Assembly (NCBI GenBank): GCA_034509925.1
Contig: CM067528.1
Location: 12,149,001-12,213,000, forward strand
Length of the DNA: 64,000 nucleotides
Origin: Hirudinaria manillensis
Taxonomy: Eukaryota > Annelida > Clitellata > Hirudinida > Hirudinidae
Direction: 5' to 3'
Under the pieces are notes generated by a model. It searched no databases and was not told the DNA's origin. It worked only from the letters and a program-made list of their open reading frames with translations. The number at the start of each line of letters is the position of its first letter. Position 1 is the first letter of the stretch. Both the position numbers and the translations under genes were made by a program. This document shows positions 47,417-61,703 of this stretch, one piece after another.

Positions 47417-50400
47417 ATGACTCCCCCGACCATGGCGTCGGAAAATAGTTGTCACACAACCAGCGGATCTAGCGGATCGTTGCCTGAATACTTTTCGGAA
47501 ATTTTGAGAGGAAAAGACAAGATGATTAAAGTGCAAGCAAAGCGAATTGAAATGCTCGAATATGAAGTACATCGTCTGAGATTAGTCAGAGAAACTTTGA
47601 GTAGCCAGCTTGCTTTGGCCATCTGTCAACTTCAACAACAAGGCAAATTACCACCTGGACAACCATTGGAAACTGCCTTCCAGGCAAGCAGCTCAGAAAG
47701 TGTTGCTCTGCAAGTCAATGGGTTAGTGATTGTATTTTTTTTAGCTCATCATTGTTGATTTGGCAAGTATGTCCAAAAGATGGAGATTTTTAATTAAAAC
47801 AAGTGACTTTAATGCCTGGAAATATTAAAGGCATACAATTTTAGTGATGATTTTATTTCACAAAACAAGCCAACAATATGTCCCAAGATGTTTTCTGAGG
47901 AATGCTATGTTTGTTTTTCATGTAATTTCTATATCTTGTTTGAATCCTCAAATTATTTCTTTAGATATCAAGTTATGTTACTTTATTTTCTTTATCGATT
48001 TATACACTGGGTTAGCAAGATTTTAAAATTGGCCAGACAAGGGGCATGTGTCACAAAAATGGTTACCCCTGGCCTTTTTTGTTTCTCATCATATTTAGTT
48101 CCTCAAGGGTTATTCTTTCTGAGCTAGGACACTCTCCCATTGATATAACACTGATTTCCAGCCTGTAAAATTGGCATTATTCTTGACCAAAAAGCATAAC
48201 ATTGCTCACTCATTTGTTTTTCTTGTAATGTAAGATTTCATTAGCTTCCTGATGTCACTTTTTTTTATCAATTTAATCTGAGACAAAGTTTATTTAGTAC
48301 TTACATAACAAAACTTATGTTATATAACAATGTTTATGTTTTCCTCAAATTGTTAGACAAATAGATTGAATAATTAAATAATCAATAACCTGCCAAATGA
48401 TTTATATTACCCTAACCAAAGAAAAGATGATCCAACTCAACTCAAAGCGTGAATCTGCATCAGATATTGTTTCTCATTATTGCATCCACGATGCTGTTGT
48501 GTTAACTTCAATCATTCACAGATTAGTTCACAGAAATGACATAAACTTAACTTTTGGCAGCCTACTTCATTGCTCTTTCTCTCAAAGACCCTTGGGTATA
48601 GCTTTGGTATATATAACATATAGGTGTATGTATGTTATGTATAGCTTAGGTATATATAACATATAGGTGTATGTTATGTATAGCTTTGGTATATATAACA
48701 TATAAGTATATATTATGTATAGCTTAGGTATATAACATATAGCTATATGTTAATGGAAAAGTTTGAAGCTTTACGAATGGATCTATTACCAGTATTACTA
48801 TAGTGCGACTGTTCTTACAAATCTTTCAATTTAGGACCCTCCAGTGATTCAATAATCTTCAAGCCCAGTCTTTGTTGGCATAAGTAAACCAGGCACTTTG
48901 TGCTTAGATTCCTGGTAGCTCTTGCATTCCCCTTTTCAGTTTCCTTCCAGTCTGCAAACACCTGATGCTCGATTCGAGAATCGCGACTCATTTTGACCAA
49001 CATAAATTGTCTGTTATGTGAGTCATAGGAGCTGCTATTGGTGATGATAACGATGATAATGATGATGACAGTTATAAATGATATCACCCTGGCTGAGGAA
49101 ATTAAATGCTGTTCTCGATGATTATCCACGCATCCACTCCCCGAATTCGTCGGCCAAAAGCATTTCCATTCCATTTCCTGTCACCATTACCTCCACAGTT
49201 GTCATCATCGTCGTCGTCGTCATCATCGAAGTTGTATTAATCATGACGATCGCTGCTGAGAGCCATTATCCCGATCGATGCAATTATCAGCATTTTATGG
49301 ACTCTGGTCGAATAACTTGGATAGACCGGGATTTCGTTCAGTTGCTAGGAATGTGTCTCATACAGAACTTCCTTCTTTGTTTTTTTTTAGAAATTTAACT
49401 TTGTTTCTCTGCATTCTGGCGTTGAATTTGAATGTCTAATGATTGAAATCAGTTTATTTTCCATTCAATACATGCTAGACACCAATTCTTGTTTTCCATG
49501 ATATTAATTTTGACAATAATTATGTTAAGATATTTAATTTATCAAGGTAATCACTAGGTTCCTGCTAATTTTCATAAACTCGAGAGTTAATTTTTAATGG
49601 CTTGATGGTTCTCATTGATATTCAGATATAATATACAACCCAATGATTCATCATATACGCCAAATCATCATCATAACCACCATTCGCACGTGCGAATAAT
49701 TTTTATAACTTTGTTAGCTTTTATTTCTTATCTTCCATTGGCATCGGGCCGGCCTGTGGCTAAGGGAAGTGAGATGATGACGAAGGAGAGGGTGGATGGT
49801 TTTAAATGGTGGTGCGTTCTTAGATAAGGATCAGAATGCAGAGATAGAGAGAAAGTGAAAGGTACGCCTTGAGGTGGACCCTGTGGATTAGTGCTATCAT
49901 AAACAGCAGGCAAACTCATAAAACCATCTTCCTGGCTGTATTTCATTCTGCTCCTCTCCTCTACTTCTTCTTCTTCTTCGTAGACTCATCTCTCATTCCA
50001 GACTCTACCTTGAAATCCTGTTCCTTGGTTCGTCTAAGAACTAATCCAATGTTCATGCATTCAAGAGAGAGAGAGATGGAGAGGAGAAGAAGAAGAAGGA
50101 GGAGTTATTGTTCCGTGTCCAGGCATATATCACTCCTCTTGGACCGCCATTAACCAACGTAGCCTCAGTTTGCCATATTTTGATCCAACGATTGCATTAA
50201 GTCGACATGATTTATTCGCTTTCTGCCGATGCTATCTTCGACTCCGGCCTTGGAAACAAAACCGTGTTGCAATCGATCGCAACCACGCGGTGTGCTGTTG
50301 CCATGGTTACCTCCATCTTCGCAGTCACCATCATCCATCATCATCATCCTCAACTCGATTGGTGTGACCGGATGACAATCCATTGAAAGAAAGAAAGAAA

Positions 50401-51583
50401 AATGAATCAAGGACAGGCGGCTTCAATAGGTTAAGTGATGCCATAAACAAAGCGTGAGTGCGAGTAAGTGCAACTGGGTCGCGGAATAGAGAAACCGATC
50501 GAAAAGCGGAGATCGAGAGCGGATCAGCGGATGGACGGACGGACGTATGGAGAGATGAATTGAAGTACGGGCGGATGGATGGATGGATGGTCGAGTGGAC
50601 AGAAGGATGGATGGACGGATGAATGAATGCGAACCATTAATGCTAATCATTTGAAAATGTTATGAATTCTGCACTTTGTTTGCGGTCATCACGACCCGAT
50701 ATGAGAGGGGTTGTGCTACAGTGATGATGGCATCTCAATGATTGACTGACGATGATTGAAAGAATGTGACCACGTGCTCCACTTCCTCCTCCCGGTACTC
50801 GCTTTTCCACCAAAAAGTTGTTGGACGGGAATTGCAACAACGTTCGTTCAACGTATCGCCATTATCGATATTGGTCGGTGTCCGCTAAGTACGAGTTCGA
50901 TGACTGCGATAGCCATAGACCAAGGCGGTGATGCTGACGATAGTCGCTGATGATGGTGCTGATAGTGATCGTGATAACGCCGATGGTGAAGGTGATGATA
51001 TGTGCTCGAAGATGAATGAAAGCAAAATAAATCATAAAACTCAGATAAATCGGACAGGCCCGTGATAACTGCAGTGATGATGGCCGTGACGACGACGATG
51101 ATGATAGTTAAGCGATGTGCTTAGTAATGATGTTCCGTGTCACGATGTTGGGAACAAGCTCTGCGAACGAGCTCCGTTATGATGATGCTTTCCAGACTCC
51201 AAAGTATCAAAATGCGATGGGCTTGTGAAAAACTCTGTTACATTGCTGGAAATCAATCAATCATTCAATCGTGACATGTATTAACTGATTGAACCCAGAG
51301 CTCGATCGAGTGATTGATTGATGGACTCTCCGCTGCTATCAACGACGTGGGAACATTTTGAAATCAAAGGCTATCGCAGGACTCGAGTGATTGTAAATGG
51401 ATTTAGATGGAAAGTTCCACTTTTAATCTGCCATCCACGAGGCGTGAATACCTGGGGCTGTGCAGGTGGATAGTGTAGATTTTAGGCCGGAGTAACAATT
51501 GGGTTGACAAATGAATTGGATTATCCGGGGACCTAAAGCAAACTTTTCAATCGAGTGGAATTGACTCGATTGGATTGGTGAAA

Positions 51584-51630
<47 letters not shown>

Positions 51631-54600
51631 CTAAGATGTTGCTTTGGTTGAAGCACGAAGTGAACCTGGAGTAGTTAGCTCCACCTGGGTGCTTTTGCTT
51701 ATCTACGAATACAAATTATTTGCCAATTGTTAGTTTAACGTTGAGTGATTGAACTTATCAACACCCAGCAACTCCTCCTCCGGACGACGCTATTCGCGTT
51801 GCCATGGTTACCCACCGGAGAGGTCGTTCGGTGCTGAGTTTAAGGTTAAATTTCTCACCTGCTTACGGCGATGACGAGTACGACGATGATGGAAAAAAGA
51901 AATGATTTTCTAGAATTATCTTTAGATGTTTTAGATGTTATGAGGATATCACCTTGGAAGATGATATCTCGTTTCGAATCTCGCAGATGCACCGCTGAAG
52001 TTCTACAAATTGTGCACCATGGTGAACTCTCTTTCTCTACTCTCACTTGTCCACCGTCATCATCTCACCGAAACAACAATCCATCGGTCTTTGATCGTAA
52101 ACACGTCTGCCTCGTCTTCATAAAATCGTCACGGACAGACAGACGGACGGACGGATCTCTCTCGACATTCTCAGTCTCTTTGAATGTTTGCTTGGTCGTG
52201 CCTCTTATCAATCCGTACTTTCGATTGTTTTATTCATTCATTCATCCGTCCGTCATTTCAATAGCTCAATCATCATGCATTCATTGGAGATTCTCTCGAT
52301 GCATCAAGATGCTCTCCAAAAAGTTATCCGGTTGATAAGCAAATTCTTGGACTGGAAGTTGATAAGTTGGGGGAAATAAAAAGTGGCTTATCTAATTGAT
52401 CGGTCATTACTTTATCTCCAGCTCTCCATATTTTCTCCGGCATCCATTTTTATTGGTCGTTATTTCTTCCAAGAACCCATCAATTGTACGAATATTGGCA
52501 TCAATTCGCTTCACTGGTCAGTGGTCCAACTCCGATCTGTTGGAACGAATTTTACGTCTATGAAATTATGCAATGAAATTGAATAGTTATCGTTAGATTG
52601 CCTTGTACTTAACGACGTGGTTTATCTAGCAATTGTTATTATACCTTAACATAATACTAAGTAATTGTTGGTATTAGTATGCATTACTTTGTTGAAAGTT
52701 CCATTGTTGCTATAACTTCTTTTTTAAAGTCTTTCATTTTCTCTGAAACAATATGAGACTGACATTGGGATTTATGAAATTAAAATCCTTTTATTTTATA
52801 TCACAAGGCATCACATTTTGTTCCCCAACCAATCTTATGGTACCCAAAGGATTCACAAAATACCCATTGGTTCGTTCTCCAGGCAAAAGCCAATCGTTTT
52901 GTCGGCCTTTGAAGATGGCAACATTTGCTGGAAATAAAACAATGACTGCCCTGTCAAAAGTCTAAACATAAACATGACCGCTACTACACGTCCGATAAAT
53001 ATACTATACCGGTAAATATACCATACCATAAATACCGTATGCGTTTAGCAGCATAATTTTTTTAGTGAATGTTGGACCATCGACCATGGAAATAATCCAT
53101 TTGAATGATTGGCGAATTGTGGAGGTGCATTCATTAGAGAATTATGGGGGGAGGTGAATTAATGAGGACTGTGAGTGTTAAGCATGAGGTTTGGACTCCC
53201 TTTCAAGTCCACAGGAGATTGGAAACACGTGCAAATGTATTTCCCACATTTTCTATCTTCTCGATCGTTTAATACTTGCTGGCCCTGAAGGCAAACGAAA
53301 ATGATTATTCATATCGAATTTATGTTTTTTTTTGAATGAATTCAGTTCAGCTCATTCAGCAAATATTTAAAGTGCCATTTTTTTTTAAATCCCAAGTCCT
53401 AGGATTTTAAAGGCACTATAATTTTGTATCCTAATTCCTAGGATGTTAAGGCACTATAACGAACTATAGCACTTGAGAGACAATCGAATACAATAAAACG
53501 AAATAATAAAAATAGCGAATAAAAACAAAAACGATTAAAAGTTAATATGAATATTAATATGGAATATGAATATTTTTCATTTATTAATGAACGTCGTCTC
53601 GTGTCTACAATTTATGCTGCTCTTTGTTAATCATACAAAATACAGAGCGCATTTATTTTTTAAAAAAGATAACAAAATCAATCAAATCAAATTGCTGCCT
53701 TTGAAAGTGAATTGTATGTAAATTGGACTTGGACATTGCAATTATCTTGAACTACTTCATGGAAATCACTTCTGAGTGCATTTTATGAGATTCTATGATG
53801 ATTTTTTTTGGTCTTACATCTATACCTTTGAGTAATGTATTTTTCTCTCTCTAATCTTTCAACCTCATTTGATGAACTTTGCTGTTCTATTGTTACTGTT
53901 TTTTCGCATTAAAACTGAATTATTATTATTATTACTATTATTATTAATTAAAAATAATTATTAGTATTAATTCAAAATAATAATGATTATTATTTAATAA
54001 TTAAGTAAAAAATAATAATTATTATTTATAATAAAAATTCATAATAATTATTATTATTATTCCTAAGCATTATTATTCCTTAACCAATTATTATTTTTTG
54101 TGTTACTTGTTTTGCTGTATCAATCATATACCTATAAAAATTGTTATTTTTCTGTGCATTTATTCTGATTTATATTGATGACGTTTACGAGGATATGATT
54201 GTCTTTACCGGCATCTCTTCCAATTATATTCGTACGTCTTGCATACATTTATATTTATTATTTTTATCCTCATGAATAATAACAATAATATTTAATAATA
54301 ATAATAACAATAATAATAATAATAAAAACAATCATATTTTTTTATATCGTCGACATTACACGGTATCAGGATCCTATTCTCGATTTCTCGTTCCTTTTTT
54401 TTAACGATTCCGGTATCTTTTGTTTTCATCGGTTTCTGACTGAATTCATCTTGCAACTCAACTACACCGAGTTCTCTGCAATCGCTAGGATTCGTCCATT
54501 TTCTGACGCGTTTGTCTCGTGTTATTTACAGTTACTTGGGTTTTACCCAACCATGCGACTATTTTGTATCTTTCTCTTTTGCTCTATTTGATTTCAATGT

Positions 54601-57600
54601 CGTAACTTGTCTCTTGGTGAATCTCTTGCAGTCATTCTTATGCTAAACTGGACACAAATTCGGAGAGTTCAAACTCGCACGACCCGACTAGTCCCTCTAA
54701 TCAACACTTCAACGTTGGAGAATCCACGTTGACCAGAAGGCAAGAACAGCTCGCCAGCAAGTACGGCGGTACGGCCAGGGCTAGCAGGGCTGCCTCGAAA
54801 ATACAGCAGACTTTCAGGCAGTACTCGCTGAACCGTAACTTCGAAAAACTGCGACAAGAGGTGGAGAATACCAGGAACGGTGACAGAAGATTGAAGCTCA
54901 GGAGGTTCAACAAAAGCGATGATCACTCGGACGAAAGGCGGGCAACTGTCGGCGACATCGTTGATAAGTTAGCAGACGTTTTTCATTTCCTGTCGTTTTG
55001 TTTCTTTTTCTTTTTTAAATATTTTAATTTAAATTCAATTCGGAATATAATCCACAACCAGAGACAGATGAAACTCCTGAAAACTGGATTGTATGCTTTT
55101 GTTGATAACATGATTCGTTCATTCATAAACTCAATTCTTAGAGAAAATGAATGAACCTATCAGCATGTCTAAAACAACAAACATGGCTGGAAATTTAAAT
55201 TGCCTGAGAGATTTTTGACTGAAATTCGAGCCATTTTGTTCTGCCTCACACGATGACTTTTGAATTTCAAATCCTGGTGAACACCAGAGAATAGCTAGGG
55301 CAGAGCGCATGTCAACTTAAATAATTAAATAAAATAATTAAAATAATAATAATTAATTAATTAATAATTAAATAATAATAATTTAAAGTTTAGAAATACT
55401 TAAAATTTATTGAACTTCAAATGGAATCAATTGAAGCAAAAGCTCCTTGATTGATTAATACACCCAACCACCTTCATTTTTGACAATTTCTGTGCTTCTT
55501 ATGTTCACAGAACAGTCATTTTTAATTTGTTAGGCTGTAATTTTTGTAACAATTGTCTTTGAAACTTGAAAGATTCGAAACAGTTTCTCGGTTTTAAACT
55601 CCGTACACTTTCCAACGACATTTTATATTATATTATGATTATATTATTATTTTACAATTATTTCCAATCCCCGATATAACGATATAATTTGGAATTCATT
55701 AGCAAAGGATTTAAATTCAATTTATATTCTTTAAAAAAAAAACATAATGATCTTTTCAAAGGGAGTTCGGTGAGATAGACGAAGATGCAGATCCGGAATC
55801 CTTGGGAATAGTCGGCTTCGGTTCGAAGGACGAACTCTTCATAGCGGAGGAAGATAGCAGCAGAGAAAGTTCACCAACTGATAATAACTCCTCCGCCAAT
55901 TTGAAAACCGATACCAATTCATACAAAAATGCCACAAAAGTGGCCATTAAAAGGGGCCAAAGGTCATCCGAAGATGACCCCAGGCCTAGCGGAATCATAG
56001 ATCCTTCCAGTGTAAACTTTGAGAACGTCTTGGAGGAAGAGGTCGATGATGACGATTCAGTCATCATTCCCAGCACCGGATCCGCCGAAGATCAACTGAA
56101 GGGCCTGGAGAAACTGGAAAAGCAGTTGCGCATTGACGAACATTTGGGACTGGAAAAGTTTCGACTGCTCAGTCTCAGGGAGCGCTTCGGAGGCACGTTG
56201 TACGGACCAGCAACTCCAATGACCAGCAACGTATTCCACAGATCTTTCCAACCCAACGATCCCTCACTCCATCCGGGTTTGGCTGCGGCATCGGCTCAGA
56301 GACAAAACTCCGAAGATCAGCGAGTAGCTTCCAACTTCTTGGACTACCAGATGCAAGATCCTGGCAGGCGAAATCTGGCCGAAGAATACAACTCTGTCTG
56401 CCAACAACAACAACAACAACAGCAGCAGCAACAACAATTAGGGAACGTAGCTGGCGATGTTTCGCCCGTTTGGCTTCGTAAGCAGAGCAACTCGTGGCTC
56501 GGTGGTGCTGCACACGACGGTCACTCGTTGTTCAACAACAATAACACTAACAACAACAACAACAGGGCGGCACTTCAGCATTTCAACGGAGATTCGAAGG
56601 ACGATTACTTCGGCAGTTCAGCGACCAGTTCCACGGCCGACTCCACGAGTCTCGGAAGCGGCGATGCAGTCAACGCGGCCATAGCTGCTTCGGCGTTCGA
56701 CGCCGAGTTCTCCTGCGGCTCTTCCAGGGAGGGCGTCAGTGGACCGCAGGGTTTGACCGACAGACAGACCAAAAGGCTCTACAGGATAGGACTTAATCTC
56801 TTTAACAGGTATAGCATTTCGTCTCTAATTGGAACATATTAATTTTAATCAATCATCTAGTTAACGTAATGTTTTAATTACTTTTACCGTTATAATTATT
56901 AAGTAATTATTTCATGCCATCGTAAAAGTCGACCTAATGGAAATGCTTACGATAATTTTTATTTTTAACGAAATCTAATGTTGTCTAATGGTTCAATAAA
57001 AAGAAAACCTCAAAGGAAAAGAATAGGTAAGGAGGTAGTTTTGCCGAAATAGGAAGCCTCTGTAAACACGATTTGACAGGAATGCAACAGCGCTGACCGA
57101 ATTGCAAATTTGTTTTGGCGCTTCTCGAAACCGAACCTTAAGTTGTCCTCTGCTTGCACCCTCGAGAAGTTGCACCGGAAAGAATCATCGTCGTCGACGT
57201 CAGAACGTGGAAGATGATTTCCAAATTTTCGATTTTCCAATTCCAGGAAGCCGGAGAAGGGCATCCAGTTCTTAATAAGCTACAGATTCGTCGAGAACAA
57301 ACCGATGTCCGTTGCCCGCTTCCTACTGACGAGGAAGGGACTGAGCAAGCAGATGATTGGCTCCTATCTCGGTAACCTGCTCGAACAATTCAACATGGAT
57401 GTACTAGAGTGAGTCATTTCTCAGTTTTTAGACCCTCCACTTGGTTACCTAGACTACGATTGCCATGGTGATGAGAGAGGCTGTGATGATGATGATGGTG
57501 GTGGTAATGGTGATGATTATGATGATGATGATGGTGGTGGTTATAATGGTGATGATGATGATGGTGGTGGTGGTGGTAATGGTGATGATGATGATGATGG

Positions 57601-59830
57601 TGGTGGTAATGATGATGATGATGGGCAAGTTGGTGGTCACGGTGAACGAGATGCCGAATATCGACCCGAATATTTCCTTACTTTTTCTTGGAAAAAGTCG
57701 TTTTTTTTTCTCTCGGGTGGAAAGTGCTCATCCATGTACCTGTCAGAGTATCAAAACATGACACCTGACGATGAAAACGATAATAATAATAATAATAATA
57801 ATAATGATAATAATAATAGTAATAATATCAGTAACAACAATAGTAATAATATCAGTAACAACAATAATAATAATAACAATAATAATAATAATAATAACAA
57901 CATCAGTAACAACAATAATAATAACAATAACATCATCAGTAACAATAATAATAATAATAATCGTCATCATCATCGTCGTTATCTTGCAATCCAAGATGGA
58001 GAGTTAGTGTTCGAAGGAATTTCAAAACACACGACTCTCTTCCTCAGCCTTCAGTGAGTGAGTCTGAGTATCAGTTTCCAAATCCTCTCTCGCCAAAGTC
58101 CCTCACTATCTCTCCAAGGCAGACGTAAAGTCTAGTTCTTGTCCGACGGCGCCAACGTATCGGATTTGAGTTTCATTCATTCGCATGAGTTTTAATTGTA
58201 TTTCGCTTGTGATTGTATTTAGTAGTCATTGTATGTCGCTTGTGATTGTATTCCAGTGTAATTGTATTTCGCTTGTAATTGTATTTAGTAGTCATTGTAT
58301 ATCGCTTGTAATTGTATTTCGCTTGTGATTGTATTCTAGTGCAATTGTATTTTGTAGATTGTGATTGTCGTAGTCGTAGGTCAGGTTATTCTAGCCGGGC
58401 AGTTGTTTGCCGTCGTCGTCGTGGGTGGTCGGCGTTGGTCTCCGTTGGTTTATTTTTAGTTCAAAATTGGGTCAGGGTCACGTGTGCGTGTCTGTGTTTG
58501 TTTGTGTTTGTGTGTGTCTGTGAGTTGATGAAATTGAGCAACAAAAAGTTGGAAAAATATTTTCACAAACTTGGCTGCTGAGTTTTTTACGGTCATTAAT
58601 TAAATCTTTTAAATCTTTACGGGCACTGGTGGCGCCACCCAACACCAGCTACAATTTTAAACTGAGTGGCTTTTCGTACTCATTTTTTGCCTCCTCATAG
58701 TTTATTATCCATCCATCCATCCATCCATCCATCCATCCATCCATCCATCCATCCATCCATCCATCCATCCATCCATCCATCCATCCATCCATCCATCCAT
58801 CCATCCATCCATCCATCCATCCATCCATCCATTCATTCATTCATTCATTCATTAGGATGACTCATTTGATGATTTATTTTCCTATTTATTTTATATTCTA
58901 ATTTATTCATTTATTTAATTTAATTAATATCATTTTATTATCCACAGTTTTATTGATGTTTTAAATATTTATTTTGCTTATTCAATTTATTGATTCAATG
59001 ATTCGTGATTCATAATCAGCTGTTTCGCCTCTGAGATCGACCTGGCTGGACTTGAAATCGACACTGCGCTGAGGAGCTTTCAGTCTTATTTCAGGATGCC
59101 TGGTGAGGCTCAGAAGATTCAGAGGCTCATGGAGGTGAGGCCCTCATGGGTTGGGGTTTTGGGTGGATGATTTAGGGTTGGGGTTTAAGGGTGGGTGATT
59201 TAGGGTTGGGGTTAAAAAATTCAAATTTGCCAACAATTCACCAAGAATCTCAAAGGTAGTCATGGATGGATGGGTGGAAGAATGGATGGATGGATGGTAA
59301 GGTGGATGGACGGACGGATTGGGTGGAAGGATGGACGATGGGTTAGGTTGCAATCCATTGAAGCTTTCCATTGCTAATAGAATAATTTGCATTGAATCGA
59401 TTGAATTAAACTCAATGCTTTATAACTAATACCTGGATTGATTAATTATTTATTATTTTTTATAATAATTTTTTTTCATGCGCTCGTACTCAGGTGTTCG
59501 CCTCTTGCTACTGCGAGAGCAATCCAGGTGTGGTGTCTCAGTTCCAGAGTGCAGACATCATCCTCTTGTTGTCCTATGCCATCGTCATGCTCAACACAGA
59601 CCTTCACAACAGCAGCATTAAACCGGAGAAGAAGATGAATTGTCAACAATTCATCAAGAATCTCAAAGGTAGTCATGGATGGATGGATTGGGTGGGTGGA
59701 TGGATGGATGGATGGATTGGGTGGGTGGATGGATTGGGTGGAAGGATGGATGGATGGATGGTAAGGTGGATGGATGGATGGATGAGAACGAATTGTTCAA
59801 CGGTTGAAGTCGTAAAAGAATTATTAGGCT

Positions 59831-59873
<43 letters not shown>

Positions 59874-60913
59874 TTATCACACGCTAATTTTTACTTAATT
59901 AATTAGCACGTGATTTCACTTTGATTTTTTGGAGCTGCTCGGGAATATGAAGAGCTGCGATTGATGTCAGACACGATGATGATGACGATGATGATGACGA
60001 TGATGATGATGATACTTTTCTGAAATTTCGTAGAAAAAATTGAAGAACAGCTAATTAGGATTCTCCACGCAACGTACATTATATACACATATATTATATA
60101 TACATGTATTATATATAGTATATACACATATATTATATATACATGTATTATATATACTTATAATAAACTATTATCTCTATCTGACGCGATTTATTAATAT
60201 ATTAATAATTGAAATTTAAAAACTTAAATTTACAACTGGAACAACAACAATAATAATAACAGCAACAATAATAACAACAGCAACAATAATAACAACAACA
60301 GCAACAACATTGAACAGCACTTGAACTTGAAAGTAAAACCACGTCTGAAAGGAGAATTAATCAGCGTTTGATTCAAGAATTTATTCTGAAAATATTTTCA
60401 AATATTTCTTTCTTTTTTCTTTTTTTTCTTTCTTTTTTTTTCATTTTTTAAAGCCATAATTTTATAATTAATTGTCACCATTTCTCATTAATAAACAACT
60501 GTTCGAGGGAAGCATCATCATCATCGTCGTCATCATCATCACTATCGTCGTCATCATCATCATCATCATCGTCGTCGTCATCATCATCACCATCATCGTC
60601 GTCGTCGTCATCATCATCACCATCATCGTCGTCGTCGTCATCATCACCATCATCGTCGTCGTCGTCATCATCATCGTGACGGATGCGCATCAAAGATTCG
60701 AGGTCAATGAGTTATACTTTTCCTCGGGATGTAAAAAAAAAAAATTTTCGCACTGATGAACATGAACATCTGAGGAACGTTCTCGGTGGCGAGGACGACG
60801 ACGACGACGATGGCTGTGTTGTTGTTGTCGTTGTTGTCGTTCATCATCACGTCTTCCTTTCAAGACAATACACGATGACGGTGATGATGATGTTGATGAT
60901 GATGACGTTAGAC

Positions 60914-60944
<31 letters not shown>

Positions 60945-60985
60945 ATGATATTATGATGATGATGACGATGATGATGACGTTAGAC

Positions 60986-61016
<31 letters not shown>

Positions 61017-61666
61017 GTGGTGGTGATGATATTATGATGATGATGACGATGATGATGACGATGATGATGATCACCGCAACGATGATAGAATAATGATTCA
61101 CTTTGTTTTATAAATTGAGGTCCATAATGAATTATTGCTGTCGGCAAAAGTACAGTCTCTGGAAAAATATATTAAAAAGGATCGAAGATTTTGTTTTACC
61201 GACTGGAACGACATGATTCTAAATCAACAATTGTTTGCATAACTTGTTAACCTTTTTTTTTTTTTTGAGACTCAATGGTCAGTTCAAAGTATGGTTGAAC
61301 GAGGCAATGATGATGATGGTAATGTTGATGATGATGATGATGATGATGATGACCACTTAAAGTGTATATGTTGACCATTTTGGCGTCTAGTTTTATATTT
61401 ATTTATTTATAAATGTTAAAAAATGCTAATTATTGTCGTGGCGCCGGTTCGTTTGAATTATTGGGTGGATATGAAATTTCAAATTGTCTCCGCTCGTTAA
61501 TCCTTCTTTCTGGATTTATCGTCTCGAGATGGCGCTTTTTAATGTTTCGCTTAATGAGTTGTATTATAACATTTTTGTATGTATTCCTTATGTTGTATGT
61601 AGTGTTACCTGTTACAACTGACCAATTAATAAACCCTATTCATAGCAGGTGTTACTTAATCATTTG

Positions 61667-61703
<37 letters not shown>

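Larger units (their letters stand above)
47722..54631 (+). other. Large first intron of the IQSEC gene
   Basis: This 6.9 kb stretch between donor AATGG/GTTAGT and acceptor tctcttgcag contains minisatellites, GATT and GATG tracts and long AT-rich runs (53930-54340). The part from about 49000 to 52600 is less AT-rich. It might hide alternative 5' exons or enhancers, but no coding exon could be supported. Confidence 0.5.

Noticed and set aside
48815-49398. Overlapping 100-120 codon frames on both strands
   Set aside because: They are caused largely by GATG/ATC triplet repeats, and no splice signals consistent with the IQSEC phase were found.
57449-58057. Met/Val, Ile/Thr and Asn runs as proteins
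   Set aside because: They are translations of triplet microsatellites in an IQSEC intron.
58649-58860. MDGW / HPSI repeat protein, or a CRISPR-like array
   Set aside because: It is a pure ATCC tetranucleotide microsatellite: there are no spacers and the frames are meaningless.
60475-61101. Poly-Asp, poly-Ile and poly-Ser open frames
   Set aside because: They are all readings of the ATC/GAT triplet tracts within an intron.
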